Positions 17,434 through 26,760 are shown, numbered from the stretch's first letter. The stretch: DNA of 64,000 nucleotides from Paenibacillus tianjinensis (GCF_017086365.1 NZ_CP070969.1:4526001-4590000), one strand, 5' to 3'. Notes: generated from the letters alone by a model not told the origin. Numbers and translations: made by a program.

Positions 17434-17462
17434 TTGATTTTTAAATACAGAGATGGTATAAA
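17434..17462 (+). promoter_or_regulatory. Promoter of the Gfo/Idh/MocA gene
   Basis: TTGATT (17434-17439) and TATAAA (17457-17462) are 17 bp apart and about 40 bp before the start codon at 17500. Confidence 0.5.
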
Positions 17463-17499
17463 TTGCTGAAAGATTACATCAACCGAGGAGTTTACAACG

Positions 17500-18549
17500 A
17501 TGAATAAACCTGTTCGTTTTGGGATTATCGGTAGCGGCTGGAGGGCAAATTGTTATATAACGCTGGCTCCAAAACATCCGCAGCAATTTCAGGTCACCGG
17601 CTTATGGATTCGCAACCCTTCCAAATACCAGAATCTAATCGACAAATGGAAGCTGCCTGTCTACAGTTCAATCGAAAGTCTTGCTGCTGACAGCGACTTT
17701 GTGGTCTTGGCGGTATCTAAGGACGCTGCTGTCTCTTTACTATTAGAATTGAATGCCTTAAAAATACCGGTGCTAGCCGAAACTCCAACTGCTGCAACGC
17801 TTCCCGATTATGAGAGACTCCTCCCCATAGCCGGTTCCACCTCTATCCAGGTTGCAGAGCAGTATCCGCTTCATCCTCACCATCAGGCCAGAGCAGCATT
17901 GATTCAAGCCGGATTTCTCGGACAGGTATGCCATGTTCAAGCCTCTGTGGCGCATGGTTACCATGGTATCAGCCTGATCCGCAAATGGCTCTCCGTCTCT
18001 GAAGTATCATGTGAAATCACAGCCCGCCGGCTCGAGGTTCTCATCATGGACTTTTCATACAGAGGCAAAGAGGCCGAAGATACCTTGAAGATGGAGCAGC
18101 AGGATATCGCCATTATGGTTTTCCCGTCCGGCAAAAGCGCCGTGCTGGATTTTACACGCTCACAATATTTTTCTCCGCTCCGCACTAACCGGGTCCTCAT
18201 CCGCGGTTCACATGGTGAAATCCGTGATAATGATATTGTCCGACGTCTGGGTACCGATGAAACAGAATACCTCCAACTGAAACGGATACAAGGAGGACAG
18301 GAGGGAAGTTTGGAAAGTCTCGCACTCTATGAATTGCGGGCAGGCCAGCAGTGTCTGTTCCGGAATCCCTTTCATCCTTCCCCTTTGTCCGATGAAGAGA
18401 TTGCCATGGCTCAATCCTTGTTAAATATGGCGGACTACCTGCAGACGGGAATCTCATCCTACTCCTTATCTGATGCATTAAAGGATGTAAGGGTATCACT
18501 GGCGATAGAAGAGGCCATCACTCTCGGGCGTACTGTAACCTTGCAATAA
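17500..18549 (+). CDS. Gfo/Idh/MocA family oxidoreductase
   Basis: A 349-residue protein with an N-terminal Rossmann fold (VRFGIIGSGWRANCYITLA) and a region resembling the EKP motif that reads LAETPTA here. This is a deviation, because the catalytic-site Lys of the EKP motif is Thr. The C-terminal domain resembles the GFO_IDH_MocA substrate domain. Members usually oxidise or reduce sugars or inositols with NAD(P). The altered motif means that catalysis is uncertain. GAGGAG precedes the ATG. It is monocistronic. Confidence 0.78.
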   Translation: MNKPVRFGIIGSGWRANCYITLAPKHPQQFQVTGLWIRNPSKYQNLIDKWKLPVYSSIESLAADSDFVVLAVSKDAAVSLLLELNALKIPVLAETPTAATLPDYERLLPIAGSTSIQVAEQYPLHPHHQARAALIQAGFLGQVCHVQASVAHGYHGISLIRKWLSVSEVSCEITARRLEVLIMDFSYRGKEAEDTLKMEQQDIAIMVFPSGKSAVLDFTRSQYFSPLRTNRVLIRGSHGEIRDNDIVRRLGTDETEYLQLKRIQGGQEGSLESLALYELRAGQQCLFRNPFHPSPLSDEEIAMAQSLLNMADYLQTGISSYSLSDALKDVRVSLAIEEAITLGRTVTLQ

Positions 18550-18572
18550 AATAATCCCAGGATGCCTTACTC

Positions 18573-19304
18573 CTACCACGGCAGCGTATTTCCGGCATAA
18601 TCGGTTAGCGTAAGCTCCAGCCCCTCTTCATCCTGCTTCAGGCGGTTCTCAATCCGTTGCAGAATATATGCGGCCGATTCATCAGGAGTGAGACTCCCTG
18701 CCTCGTCCAGCTTCCCCTGCATATAAGTCTGCACATGCCCCGGATGAATGACCATCACCTTACCGCCCTGCCCCGAGATCCCATTGTGGATCAGCTGAGA
18801 CTGCATATTGAGCGCTGCCTTGGACATACAATAGGCGTACCAGCTGGTACGCCGGCAGGCTCCGATGCTCCCGGCCTCTGAGGAAATATTAACGATTAGC
18901 CTGCTCTCGCTGCGCAGAAGCGGTTCAATGAAGCCATTCGACATCCGTAGCGCTCCCAGCGTATTTACCCGGAATACCTGCTCCATTTCTGCAAAATCCA
19001 GCTCTTCCTGCACCGTAGCCTGTATATCCCCCAGAACCGCACCATTGTTAATCAGAATGTCCACCCGGTCCGTAACTGCTGAGACTTCGTCCAGCGCAAG
19101 CTTCACACTATCTTCACTGCTTATATCCAGCTGCAGTACCTGCAGCCGCTCTTTATGGCTTGCCTTAAGCTGACCGAGTGCATTATCATTCTCTTGTTGA
19201 AACTGCCCGGCAAACACATGATAACCCTGATCCAGCAGCTGCTTAACCAGACTGAGTCCTACACCCCTGTCTGCGCCGGTTACCACAACCCATTTCTTTT
19301 GCAT
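18573..19304 (-). CDS. Short-chain dehydrogenase/reductase (SDR)
   Basis: A 243-residue classical SDR: NAD(P)-binding VVVTGADRGVGLSLV, the NNGAV strand (INNGAVLGD), catalytic Ser in VNISSEAGS, and YxxxK as YCMSK. The substrate is unknown. The ATG at 19304 follows AGGAGG by seven bases; an upstream in-frame extension to 19409 would overlap the divergent DUF817 gene and lacks a ribosome site. It converges on the Gfo/Idh/MocA gene with a 23-bp gap. Confidence 0.87.
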   Translation of the reverse strand: MQKKWVVVTGADRGVGLSLVKQLLDQGYHVFAGQFQQENDNALGQLKASHKERLQVLQLDISSEDSVKLALDEVSAVTDRVDILINNGAVLGDIQATVQEELDFAEMEQVFRVNTLGALRMSNGFIEPLLRSESRLIVNISSEAGSIGACRRTSWYAYCMSKAALNMQSQLIHNGISGQGGKVMVIHPGHVQTYMQGKLDEAGSLTPDESAAYILQRIENRLKQDEEGLELTLTDYAGNTLPW

Positions 19305-19361
19305 CGTTCCGCCTCCTGCTGATTCGATAAGTACACTTGCGGGATAACCCTCACTAAGGAG

Positions 19362-20141
19362 ATGATACCACTGAAACCCGTCATACAGCTGCTGCATTTT
19401 GGCTATCATCAGGCGATGAGCTGTATTTTTCCTGTTGCAATCTTTGGAACCCTGGCGCTTTCCGGCATGGTTGAGATCCCTTTCATCTACCGTTATGATG
19501 CTGTGCTGATTATACTCCTAACTGTGCAGTATCTGATGTACCGCAGCGGACTCGAAACTTGGGATGAAATCAAAGTAATCTGTGTATTCCATTTGATTGG
19601 CCTGCTTCTGGAAATCTATAAGGTCAGTATGGGATCCTGGTCCTACCCTGAGCCCGGGCTTACAAAGATATTTGGTGTCCCGCTCTATAGCGGATTCATG
19701 TATGCGAGTGTTGCAAGCTTTATGTGCCAGATCTGGCGCAGGCTGAAGATGGACATGACCGGCTGGCCGGGGCTTGCATCTGCGTGGATACTTGGAGGCG
19801 CCATCTATCTGAACTTCTTCACCCATCATTTTCTTCCAGATTTCCGCTGGCTGCTGACCGCCCTTGTGTTCGTTGTCTTTTGGAGAACCTGGATCATTTA
19901 CCGGGTACGCTCCGTAACCTACCGGATGCCGTTATCACTGGCTTTTATCATCGTCGGATTTTTTATCTGGCTGGCCGAGAATATTGCTACCTTTTTTAAT
20001 GCCTGGAAATATCCTGACCAGCAGCAGGCCTGGCACCTCGTCAGCTACGGCAAGATCAGCTCGTGGTTCCTGCTTGTCATTATTAGCGTCATTATTGTAG
20101 CCCAGTTAAAACATGTTAAAGCGGGGATGGGGAAGTCATAA
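19362..20141 (+). CDS. DUF817 family membrane protein
   Basis: A protein of about 259 residues with seven or eight predicted membrane segments. Conserved polar stretches include ETWDEIK, GSWSYPEP, GVPLYSGFMYASVASF and WLAENIATFFNAWKYP, which match the DUF817 family of unknown function. The start is uncertain: the ATG at 19362 directly abuts AAGGAG, whereas a CTG at 19371 would have ideal nine-base spacing. The next gene starts two bases after its stop, so the two are cotranscribed. Confidence 0.75.
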   Translation: MIPLKPVIQLLHFGYHQAMSCIFPVAIFGTLALSGMVEIPFIYRYDAVLIILLTVQYLMYRSGLETWDEIKVICVFHLIGLLLEIYKVSMGSWSYPEPGLTKIFGVPLYSGFMYASVASFMCQIWRRLKMDMTGWPGLASAWILGGAIYLNFFTHHFLPDFRWLLTALVFVVFWRTWIIYRVRSVTYRMPLSLAFIIVGFFIWLAENIATFFNAWKYPDQQQAWHLVSYGKISSWFLLVIISVIIVAQLKHVKAGMGKS

Positions 20142-20142
20142 T

Positions 20143-21021
20143 ATGAAACCGAAGTTAATATTGATTGAAGGATTACCGGGCTCCGGGAAAACAACAACCG
20201 CGAACCTGATCCATGAGCTGCTCACGGAAATGAACCTTAGCGCCCGGCTGTTCTTAGAGGGAAATGCAGACCATCCTGCTGACTATGAGGGGGTCGCCTG
20301 CTTTACGGCAGCTGATCTCGCTGAATTATGGAATGACCATAGCAAGTATAAAGAGTTATTGAGTGAGCGGTTGATTACACAAGGTGACCGGCACTTTCTG
20401 GAATACCGGAAAATAAAACAGGAATTAGGAACGGATTTCCCGGATGTTCTGCTGGCTGACGTCTCCAGACATGATATTTATGAATTGCCGCTGGAGCAGA
20501 ACAGGATTCTGATTACAGAGCGTTGGAGAAGATTTGCAGCGGATGCTATACACAGCCCGGACACCTATATCTTTGATTGCTGTTTCATACAAAACCCGGT
20601 AACTGTAGGGATGATTAAATATGGCGCAGCAAAAGAAGCCGTTATAAGCTATGTCGAAGAGCTGGCCGCAATAGCCAAGCCGCTTAAGCCGTTGTTGATA
20701 TACGTAGAGCAGAATGATCTCGATCGTTCATTCAGAAAGGCAGTTCACGAAAGACCCATAGAATGGTCAGAGGGATTTATAGATTATTATACAAACCAGG
20801 GATATGGAGCGCAGCAGGGGTATCACGGGTTAGAAGGAGCTTTGCAGGTGCTGAAGGCCCGAAAGGAGCTGGAAACAGAAATATTCAGCGACCTGCCCAT
20901 AGCCAAACACAGAGTCGATAACTCCGCATATGATCTGAGCGGTTATAAGCAGGCATTAGCAAGGATTCTGGCAGATCATTTCAGAGGACAAAAACAAGGG
21001 ATTGTTAGGGGGATCAAGTAG
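20143..21021 (+). CDS. P-loop NTPase of unknown function
   Basis: A 292-residue protein starting MKPKLILIEGLPGSGKTTTAN; the Walker A motif is at residues 10-17 (GLPGSGKT), as in nucleotide or small-molecule kinases. RILITERWRRFA and YIFDCCFIQNP resemble the strands that carry the catalytic Asp in kinase-like P-loop proteins, but no substrate-defining motif was recognised. Its position between DUF817 and the yfiT-like remnant, with gaps of one base or none, marks a three-gene operon. Confidence 0.7.
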   Translation: MKPKLILIEGLPGSGKTTTANLIHELLTEMNLSARLFLEGNADHPADYEGVACFTAADLAELWNDHSKYKELLSERLITQGDRHFLEYRKIKQELGTDFPDVLLADVSRHDIYELPLEQNRILITERWRRFAADAIHSPDTYIFDCCFIQNPVTVGMIKYGAAKEAVISYVEELAAIAKPLKPLLIYVEQNDLDRSFRKAVHERPIEWSEGFIDYYTNQGYGAQQGYHGLEGALQVLKARKELETEIFSDLPIAKHRVDNSAYDLSGYKQALARILADHFRGQKQGIVRGIK

Positions 21022-21539
21022 ATGGATCAGAAATACCCAATTGGCACTTTTCAATTTGATGATGAAATTACTAACAAGGTTACAAGTGTTTGGATAAACG
21101 AGATTGAAGATTTACCAGGATTATTACGGGATGCTGTAAAAGACTTAGATAATGCGCAACTAGATACAGATTATCGTTCCGGAGGATGGACGGTACGGCA
21201 AGTAATACATCATCTTGCAGATAGCCATATGAATGCTTACATTCGCTTTAAATTGCACTTACAGAAGAAAGTCCTATCATTAAACCCTATGATGAAAAGA
21301 AATGGGCTGAATTATCAGATTCTAAGTTGCCCGTTGATACTTCACTTTTACTCCTCGAAACATTGCACAAACGCTGGACTAACCTGTTACGTGATCTAAC
21401 TCCTACTGATATGGAAAAGACCCTTATTCATCCAGAATCAGGTGAAGTTTCAATAGGTAAAAATATAGGAATCTATGCTTGGCATGGTAAGCATCATCTT
21501 GCACATATTACTTCTTTGCGTAACCGTAAGGGCTGGTAA
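21022..21539 (+). pseudogene. Frameshifted YfiT/BstA-like DinB-fold protein (bacillithiol transferase type)
   Basis: The first frame gives YPIGTFQF, GGWTVRQVIHHLADSHMNAY and IRFKL, matching YfiT/DinB-fold metal-binding proteins with His ligands. After about 21255 the match continues in another frame as [17 protein letters not shown] and [14 protein letters not shown], including the HGKHHLAH metal site. One missing base in the TTGCAC stretch (21253-21258) explains the break; adding one G would restore a KLALTEE reading. It may be a real lesion or a sequencing error. The region is more AT-rich than its neighbours. Intact relatives transfer bacillithiol or related thiols to electrophiles. Confidence 0.8.
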
Positions 21540-21619
21540 AAATAAAGGGGGCTGTCCCATAAGTAAACATTCTACAAAAGAAACAGCCCATACTGCTTCG
21601 AGTGCAGTAAAAAGACAGT

Positions 21620-21666
21620 AAGGCATCTATTCTCCCGTTATTGGAGAATAGATGCCTTGCGTTTTT
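21620..21666. terminator. Perfect 16-bp stem with T-run inside the IS relic
   Basis: AAGGCATCTATTCTCC pairs perfectly with GGAGAATAGATGCCTT around a seven-base loop, followed by GCGTTTTT. It would work as a terminator for rightward transcription and is probably part of the IS end. Confidence 0.7.
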
Positions 21667-21684
21667 GGTGCACCGCGGCTTGTT

Positions 21685-21897
21685 TTAGTACATTATGGGC
21701 AAGCGAAAGCGTACGGCAAGGGCGTAGCCTTCTTCGCTTTGCAGGATGTCCCGTGCCTGCTTCTGGTACCGCTCCAGACTGACAACCACTTCCCGATTTC
21801 CTGCTGTCTTCCTACAGCGTTCCTTCAGTGGACAGCCTTCACAGCTTTGGCTTCGGTGATCCGCGGAAAAGCGGTAGCGGTCGCCTTTGTGTCCGGA
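21685..21897 (-). pseudogene. IS1182-type transposase C-terminal fragment
   Basis: The minus strand reads SGHKGDRYRFSADHRSQ, then CEGCPLKERC, REVVVSLERYQ and ARDILQSEEGYALAVRFRLP, ending at TAA. The CxxCxxxxxC zinc-ribbon-like cluster and the SEEG motif are typical of the C-terminal part of IS1182/DDE transposases. Upstream the frame is stopped by TGA, and the catalytic core is missing. Confidence 0.75.
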
Positions 21898-22053
21898 TTT
21901 TCACCGCTAAGGAGAATAAATAAAATCTGGACACAACAGCGATTGGAACAACGGTCCGTTCGCGGAGCGTCCATCCAAGTGAAAACGTACATCCGACTCA
22001 AACCAATGGGGCGTCCCAAGCAGCCATTTCACGGCTTTTGGAACAGCCCCTTT

Positions 22054-23070
22054 TCAGTTAATCATCTTGCAGGAGCCTCGTTTGAGCAACACCGCATCAT
22101 AAACAATATGCTGATGGCTTGACCGTCCGGAAATGAGGTCGAACAGGACACCCACACTGGATAGAGCCATTTCGGTACCCGGCTGGCTGATGGTATCGAG
22201 CGAAGGATGATAATATTCAGCCATTTCGATCCCGTCAAAGCCGATGATCGAGATATCATCCGGGATCGACAGACCGGCGGTAAGCACCGCTTTGGCTGCA
22301 CCGATCGCAATCGTATCCGAAGCGGCGAACATTGCTGTAAGTCCCTTGTTCTTATTCAGCAGTCTCCGCGCGGCATTGAAGCCCGAGCTCGGACTATATT
22401 CGCAGTCCTCGACTAGCCCGGCATCGTAAGGCAGGCCATGCTCTTCGAGCGCTTGCTTGTAGCCCAGAAACCGCCGGTTGCCTGTCGTCTCATCCAATAA
22501 AGGAGACTTCGCCAGGAATCCGATCCTTGTATGCCCGAGGGAGATCAGATAATTGGTGGCTTTATAGGCTTCCTTCAACTCATTGATAATCACACTGGAA
22601 AAGATGGCCGGGTCCACTTCCTGCGTAGAGGTGATAGTCGTCAGCACAAACGGAACCGTCAGCTGCTTGAACTTCTCCTCGGAATGATTGTAGGTTCCGC
22701 CCATGAAGATAATCCCGCACAGATTCTTCTCCTTCACCAGCTGGATGGCCGCATTGATCTCATCCGTTCCATCCTCCACCTGCTGGATCAGAAACGGATA
22801 TCCGCGCAGATTAACCTGCCGTTCAATTTCCTTGATCATATTGGAAAAGAACGGATTGGTGATCCCTTTGACCATCAGTGCTATATTCTTAGACTGTGTT
22901 GTTTTCAAATTCCGCGCGTTGGAATTGGGAATGTAATTGTATTCCTTGACTACACTCAGCACTTTTTCCCGCGTGGCTTTGCTAACGAGTCCCTTGTTAT
23001 TGATTACCCTGGAAACCGTTGAGATGCCCACACCGGAAATCCGCGCGATATCCTTGATATTTACGTCCAC
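22054..23070 (-). CDS. LacI family transcriptional regulator
   Basis: A 338-residue regulator with an N-terminal helix-turn-helix (VNIKDIARISGVGISTVSRVINN) and a periplasmic-binding-like effector domain. The GTG at 23070 has GGAGG six bases upstream; in-frame codons upstream of it lack a site. It is the last gene of the ABC transporter operon and faces the GH3 gene across the 26.7-26.9 kb control region. Paired 16-bp palindromes there (ATGGAAACGTTTCTAT) fit a LacI-family operator, so it is the best candidate for their regulator. CcpA could also bind them. Confidence 0.88.
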   Translation of the reverse strand: MDVNIKDIARISGVGISTVSRVINNKGLVSKATREKVLSVVKEYNYIPNSNARNLKTTQSKNIALMVKGITNPFFSNMIKEIERQVNLRGYPFLIQQVEDGTDEINAAIQLVKEKNLCGIIFMGGTYNHSEEKFKQLTVPFVLTTITSTQEVDPAIFSSVIINELKEAYKATNYLISLGHTRIGFLAKSPLLDETTGNRRFLGYKQALEEHGLPYDAGLVEDCEYSPSSGFNAARRLLNKNKGLTAMFAASDTIAIGAAKAVLTAGLSIPDDISIIGFDGIEMAEYYHPSLDTISQPGTEMALSSVGVLFDLISGRSSHQHIVYDAVLLKRGSCKMIN

Positions 23071-23091
23071 TTTACTCCTCCATTTATGGAT

Positions 23092-23121
23092 AAAGGAGCT
23101 ATATCGGATCATAGCTCCTTT
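23092..23121 (-). terminator. Hairpin between solute-binding protein gene and lacI
   Basis: AAAGGAGCTAT pairs perfectly with ATAGCTCCTTT. Read leftward the stem ends in TTTATCC. It could be a partial terminator or an mRNA-stabilising stem that lets the binding-protein gene be expressed more than the regulator downstream. Confidence 0.6.
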
Positions 23122-23138
23122 ACACCTTTTAACATTCC

Positions 23139-24713
23139 TTAGTTGACAGGAACAAATTCAGCCAGTTGCTTCTCTACTTCGGCAATGACCTTGTCAATTC
23201 CTGCTTTTTTCAGCTGATCGCGGTATTCTGCAACGGCTTCCTTAGGATCTTTGCTGGTTTTGCCCAGCATCAGCTGGATGCCCAGCTGTGAATTTACGTT
23301 CGAGATCGAAGCAATTTCCGTAGTCACATTGGATGGATCGAAGCTGAAGCCATTGTAAGGATCATCGATTGCAACTTTATCCCATTCTGCGAACAGGGAG
23401 TTACGGACCGGATTTTCGGTATCGCTTGGAATCACGAACTTATCATTGCGGAGCGACCAGGCTGCGAAGCCGCCGCCGTCTGTTTTTTCATTGTAGCCTG
23501 CTGGGAACTTCTTAATACCGTTTTCGATCACATACTGCTTGCCTTCAATACCGTATTGAATGAGGTTGTAGTAGCTCTCATCCGTCATGAACTTCTCAAT
23601 GACCATCAGCGCACGTTCCGGATTAGCCGAATTGGTGCTGATTACCGTCGAGTTGTCTACACCCATCTTACGTTTGATTTTCTTATTCGCTTCTGCGAAG
23701 GTGAAGAAATAGGGATCCGACTCCGGCTGTGCCTTCATATCTGCACCATATTGGCCGATCCAGTCCTGGGCATGGGTCAGATAACCTGCAGAATTGGCGG
23801 CTCTGAAATTATCCTTGCCGCCCAGAGTAGCAGACAGCACGTCCTTGCTCCAGTAGCCTTTATCCGCCCATTCACGCATCTTCACCGCCCAGTCTTCGAA
23901 CTCCTGGGTGAAAGCCGGATGGAAGACGGTTTTATAATCCTCGGGACTCTTCGTAACGAGATTCAGCTCATTCAGAGAAATCCCCGGTGCATTCAGCCAC
24001 ATTCCCGTAGTATCGACCAGCATTCTGAACATGTTCTCCGCATCTTCCGCCTTGCCGTTAATCGGCGGGTAGGATTCATTCGCGACCACGTTATCCATAT
24101 ATTTTTCCATATCCGCAATCGAAGTGATTTTGTCCATGCCGTATTTCTTCAGCAGGTCTGAACGGTAGGCATAACCGTAAGGGGTGTATTCACTGTACAA
24201 GCTCGGAACACCATATATTTTGCCTTTGTATTTCGTGTTCTGCCAGGCGCTGTCCGGAATTTCCGCCTTCAGCTTCGGCGCAACCTTGTCCAGCATCTCC
24301 GTGATATCTACCAGTGCGCCTTCACTAGCCAATGTAAAATAGGAGACCGGTGCTCCCGGAGAAGCGTGCGACATATCAAAGCTTTCGCCGGAAGCGAATA
24401 AGAGCGGGTATTTGGTGGCAATATCCGGCCAGTCAATATACTTCACTTCAATGGTAGCGTTGAGATCCGCCTTGAGCTTTTTATTAATCTCGCCGAGGAT
24501 GGCCTTGTTTTGAACTCCTTCACTGCCCCACAGGTAATACGTCAGCTTGGCTTCTTTGGAAGTATCCACTCCGCCTGTGTTAGCAGAAGTTTCCGGTGCT
24601 TTCGTGGCTGCCGCATCATTAGCCGGCTCATTGTTGTTAGAGGAACAGGCTGACAAAACTCCGCTAAGCATGAGGACAGCAATTAAAGAAGACGCAATCT
24701 TTTTACCTTTCAT
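23139..24713 (-). CDS. Sugar ABC transporter solute-binding lipoprotein
   Basis: A 524-residue lipoprotein. The signal peptide MKGKKIASSLIAVLMLSGVL ends in the lipobox LSAC, so Cys23 would be lipidated and the protein anchored outside the membrane. A low-complexity linker (SSNNNEPANDAA) follows, then a family-1 extracellular binding fold of the YtcQ/LipO type (for example KLTYYLWGSEGVQNKAI). It should deliver an oligosaccharide or polysaccharide fragment to the two permeases encoded upstream. No ATPase gene is nearby; a shared MsmX-type ATPase is expected. Confidence 0.9.
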   Translation of the reverse strand: MKGKKIASSLIAVLMLSGVLSACSSNNNEPANDAAATKAPETSANTGGVDTSKEAKLTYYLWGSEGVQNKAILGEINKKLKADLNATIEVKYIDWPDIATKYPLLFASGESFDMSHASPGAPVSYFTLASEGALVDITEMLDKVAPKLKAEIPDSAWQNTKYKGKIYGVPSLYSEYTPYGYAYRSDLLKKYGMDKITSIADMEKYMDNVVANESYPPINGKAEDAENMFRMLVDTTGMWLNAPGISLNELNLVTKSPEDYKTVFHPAFTQEFEDWAVKMREWADKGYWSKDVLSATLGGKDNFRAANSAGYLTHAQDWIGQYGADMKAQPESDPYFFTFAEANKKIKRKMGVDNSTVISTNSANPERALMVIEKFMTDESYYNLIQYGIEGKQYVIENGIKKFPAGYNEKTDGGGFAAWSLRNDKFVIPSDTENPVRNSLFAEWDKVAIDDPYNGFSFDPSNVTTEIASISNVNSQLGIQLMLGKTSKDPKEAVAEYRDQLKKAGIDKVIAEVEKQLAEFVPVN

Positions 24714-24789
24714 TCGGTAAGCCTCCCTTTTCTCTTCTATTTACGAATGTCTTCATTTATAATAAACGCCCCCTGAAGGCAGACGTCCA

Positions 24790-25695
24790 TTAACCCTTTA
24801 CAGCCCCGATGGTCAGGCCGGTTACGAAATAACGCTGCACAAACGGGTATAGCAGAATGATCGGTCCGGTAGCCAGCACCGCCGTAGCCATCTTGATCGA
24901 TTGGGTCGGAAGATCGGCGGTATTGATGACCGCTCCCGAATTGATCAGCGCTCCAAGATTCGTCTGGCTGACCATCCGCTGTAAAAAGTATTGAAGCGGA
25001 TACTTGGCCGGAGTGTCGATGTACAGCATCCCGTTATACCACTCATTCCAGAAGCCGAGCGCCGAGAACAGCCCGATCGTAGCCAGTGACGGAACCGCCA
25101 AGGGAATAAAAATCCGCCAATAGATGCGGAAGTCACCGGCACCGTCAATCGTCGCAGATTCGTACAGGGAGTCCGGAATCGCCTTCATGAAATTACGCAT
25201 CAGGAAAATGGACCAGGCGCCCACCACTCCCGGCAGAATCATCGCGAACAGGCTGTCCTTCAGATGGAGGTGTTTGACCATCAGAATATAGGTGGGAATC
25301 AGGCCGCCGCTGAAGAGCGTTGTGAAGTAAATCAGGAATGAAAAGAAATTCCGGTATTTGAAATCCTTGCGGTTGAGCACGAACCCGGCCATCGACATCA
25401 TAAACAGTCCAAGCACAGTACCCACTACGGTGATAAATATCGTGACCTGGTAAGCATTCACCAGCTGGGTGGAGTTATTCAGCAGCAAGTCGTAGGCTTT
25501 GAATGAAATTTCCTTGGGCAGCAGCTTGTAGCCTTCACGGACAATCTCCTGCTCGTTCATGAACGAGGAAGAAATCATCAGCGCAAAAGGAAACAGGCAG
25601 AACAGCGCGAATATTGCGACGCAGAGATAGCTGATCACTTTAATGAAGGTACTGCCGGAGTCCTGTTTGATCGTATTCTTTTCCATCATCATCAC
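24790..25695 (-). CDS. Carbohydrate ABC transporter permease, YtcP/LplC type
   Basis: A 301-residue permease with six predicted membrane segments and the inner-membrane EAA loop (SLYESATIDGAGDFRIYWRIFIPLAVPSLA) that contacts the ATPase. It pairs with the permease encoded 12 bp upstream and the binding protein downstream. The start falls in a run of four Met codons at 25695, so the exact N-terminus is uncertain by a few residues. Confidence 0.88.
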   Translation of the reverse strand: MMMMEKNTIKQDSGSTFIKVISYLCVAIFALFCLFPFALMISSSFMNEQEIVREGYKLLPKEISFKAYDLLLNNSTQLVNAYQVTIFITVVGTVLGLFMMSMAGFVLNRKDFKYRNFFSFLIYFTTLFSGGLIPTYILMVKHLHLKDSLFAMILPGVVGAWSIFLMRNFMKAIPDSLYESATIDGAGDFRIYWRIFIPLAVPSLATIGLFSALGFWNEWYNGMLYIDTPAKYPLQYFLQRMVSQTNLGALINSGAVINTADLPTQSIKMATAVLATGPIILLYPFVQRYFVTGLTIGAVKG

Positions 25696-25707
25696 CCCTG
25701 TTTCGAT

Positions 25708-26643
25708 CTAAAATAGTGCGCTGTCCGGTTCGACCTTGCGAACGATAAAGTTAACCACCAATACCAGAATCAGACCGAATAAGGATTGATAGAAGCCTAC
25801 CGCCGCTCCCATGGAGAAGTTGAACTGTCCCACCAGTGAACGGAAGACGTACGTATCAATGATATCCGTCTGCGGATACAGTACGGAGTTGGTGCCGATC
25901 AGATTATAGAACAGGTCGAAGGAGCCTTTGAGAATACCGCCCATCCCGAACAGCAGCAGCAGAATAAAGGTTGGCTTCAGAATCGGCAGGGTCATATAGC
26001 GGATCCGCTGCCAGGTTGTAGCTCCATCCATATAGGCCGCCTCATACAGATCATGATTGATTCCAGTGATGGTGGCGAGATAGACAATCATGCCGTAGCC
26101 GGTACTGGCCCAAATCTTGAAGGCGACGATAATATACTTCCAGATGCCCGGATCAGAATAGAATTCGTACCGGTCGAGCCCGGTGTTGACCAGCAGGGTA
26201 TTGATAAAACCGGAGTTGAAGTTGAAGATATTGTAGGCAAACACGCCGACAATAACCATGGAAATGAAGTTCGGCAGGAGAATAACGGACTGGGAGACCT
26301 TCTTAAACCATTTGCCCGAGATTTCAGACAGCATAATCGCAAATACGATTTGAATGATATTGCCCAGCGCCAGAAAGACGAGATTGTAGAGCAGCGTATT
26401 TTTCGTAATATTCCATAGATCACCGTTCTGCACAAGGAATTCGAAATTCTTCAGGCCGATGAAATGGCTTCCGAAAATACCTTTGTTGAGATTGTAGTCC
26501 ACAAATGCGACATAAGCGCCGGGCATTACCGCATAGTGGAAAATGACGAAATACAGGATTACAGGCAGCAGCATGAGAAACAGGACTTTGTTTTTTATGA
26601 TTTCCCTGACAATATTCCCACCCGTATGCATAAGTCTTGCCAA
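25708..26643 (-). CDS. Carbohydrate ABC transporter permease, LplB/YtfB type
   Basis: A 311-residue permease with six membrane segments and an EAA loop reading HDLYEAAYMDGATTWQRIRYMTLPILKPT. The TTG at 26643 is preferred because GGAGG lies eight bases upstream; an in-frame ATG at 26760 would give a long extra N-terminus spanning the promoter and operator region. It is the first gene of the leftward operon permease-permease-binding protein-lacI. Confidence 0.87.
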   Translation of the reverse strand: MARLMHTGGNIVREIIKNKVLFLMLLPVILYFVIFHYAVMPGAYVAFVDYNLNKGIFGSHFIGLKNFEFLVQNGDLWNITKNTLLYNLVFLALGNIIQIVFAIMLSEISGKWFKKVSQSVILLPNFISMVIVGVFAYNIFNFNSGFINTLLVNTGLDRYEFYSDPGIWKYIIVAFKIWASTGYGMIVYLATITGINHDLYEAAYMDGATTWQRIRYMTLPILKPTFILLLLFGMGGILKGSFDLFYNLIGTNSVLYPQTDIIDTYVFRSLVGQFNFSMGAAVGFYQSLFGLILVLVVNFIVRKVEPDSALF

Positions 26644-26687
26644 TGAGCCCACCTCCAATTTGAACGGTAATGAACGTATTGAACGGT

Positions 26688-26703
26688 ATAGAAACGTTTC
26701 CAT
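26688..26703 (-). promoter_or_regulatory. LacI-family/cre-like operator, left copy
   Basis: Read on the minus strand it is ATGGAAACGTTTCTAT, identical to the right copy at 26888-26903 in opposite orientation. It lies about 25 bp downstream of the expected leftward start site, a repressing position. It also matches the CcpA cre consensus at 14 of 15 positions. Confidence 0.75.
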
Positions 26704-26730
26704 CATTTCTTTGGAACTCCCCTTGCGAAG

Positions 26731-26760
26731 AGCATACTCCTGAAATGTATGCGCTGTCAA
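26731..26760 (-). promoter_or_regulatory. Leftward promoter of the ABC transporter operon
   Basis: On the minus strand TTGACA (26755-26760) and TATGCT (26731-26736) are 18 bp apart. Transcription would start near 26725, just upstream of the left operator. Confidence 0.6.

Larger units (their letters stand above)
21548..22050 (-). mobile_element. Internally deleted IS1182-type element
   Basis: About 503 bp bounded by inverted ends: GGGGCTGTCCCATAAG on the left and, read inward from the right, GGGGCTGTTCCAAAAG. Only scraps of transposase remain, so it is a non-autonomous relic. The right end sits three bases from the LacI gene's stop codon, so the insertion trimmed or closely follows the 3' end of that gene. 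Confidence 0.75.
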
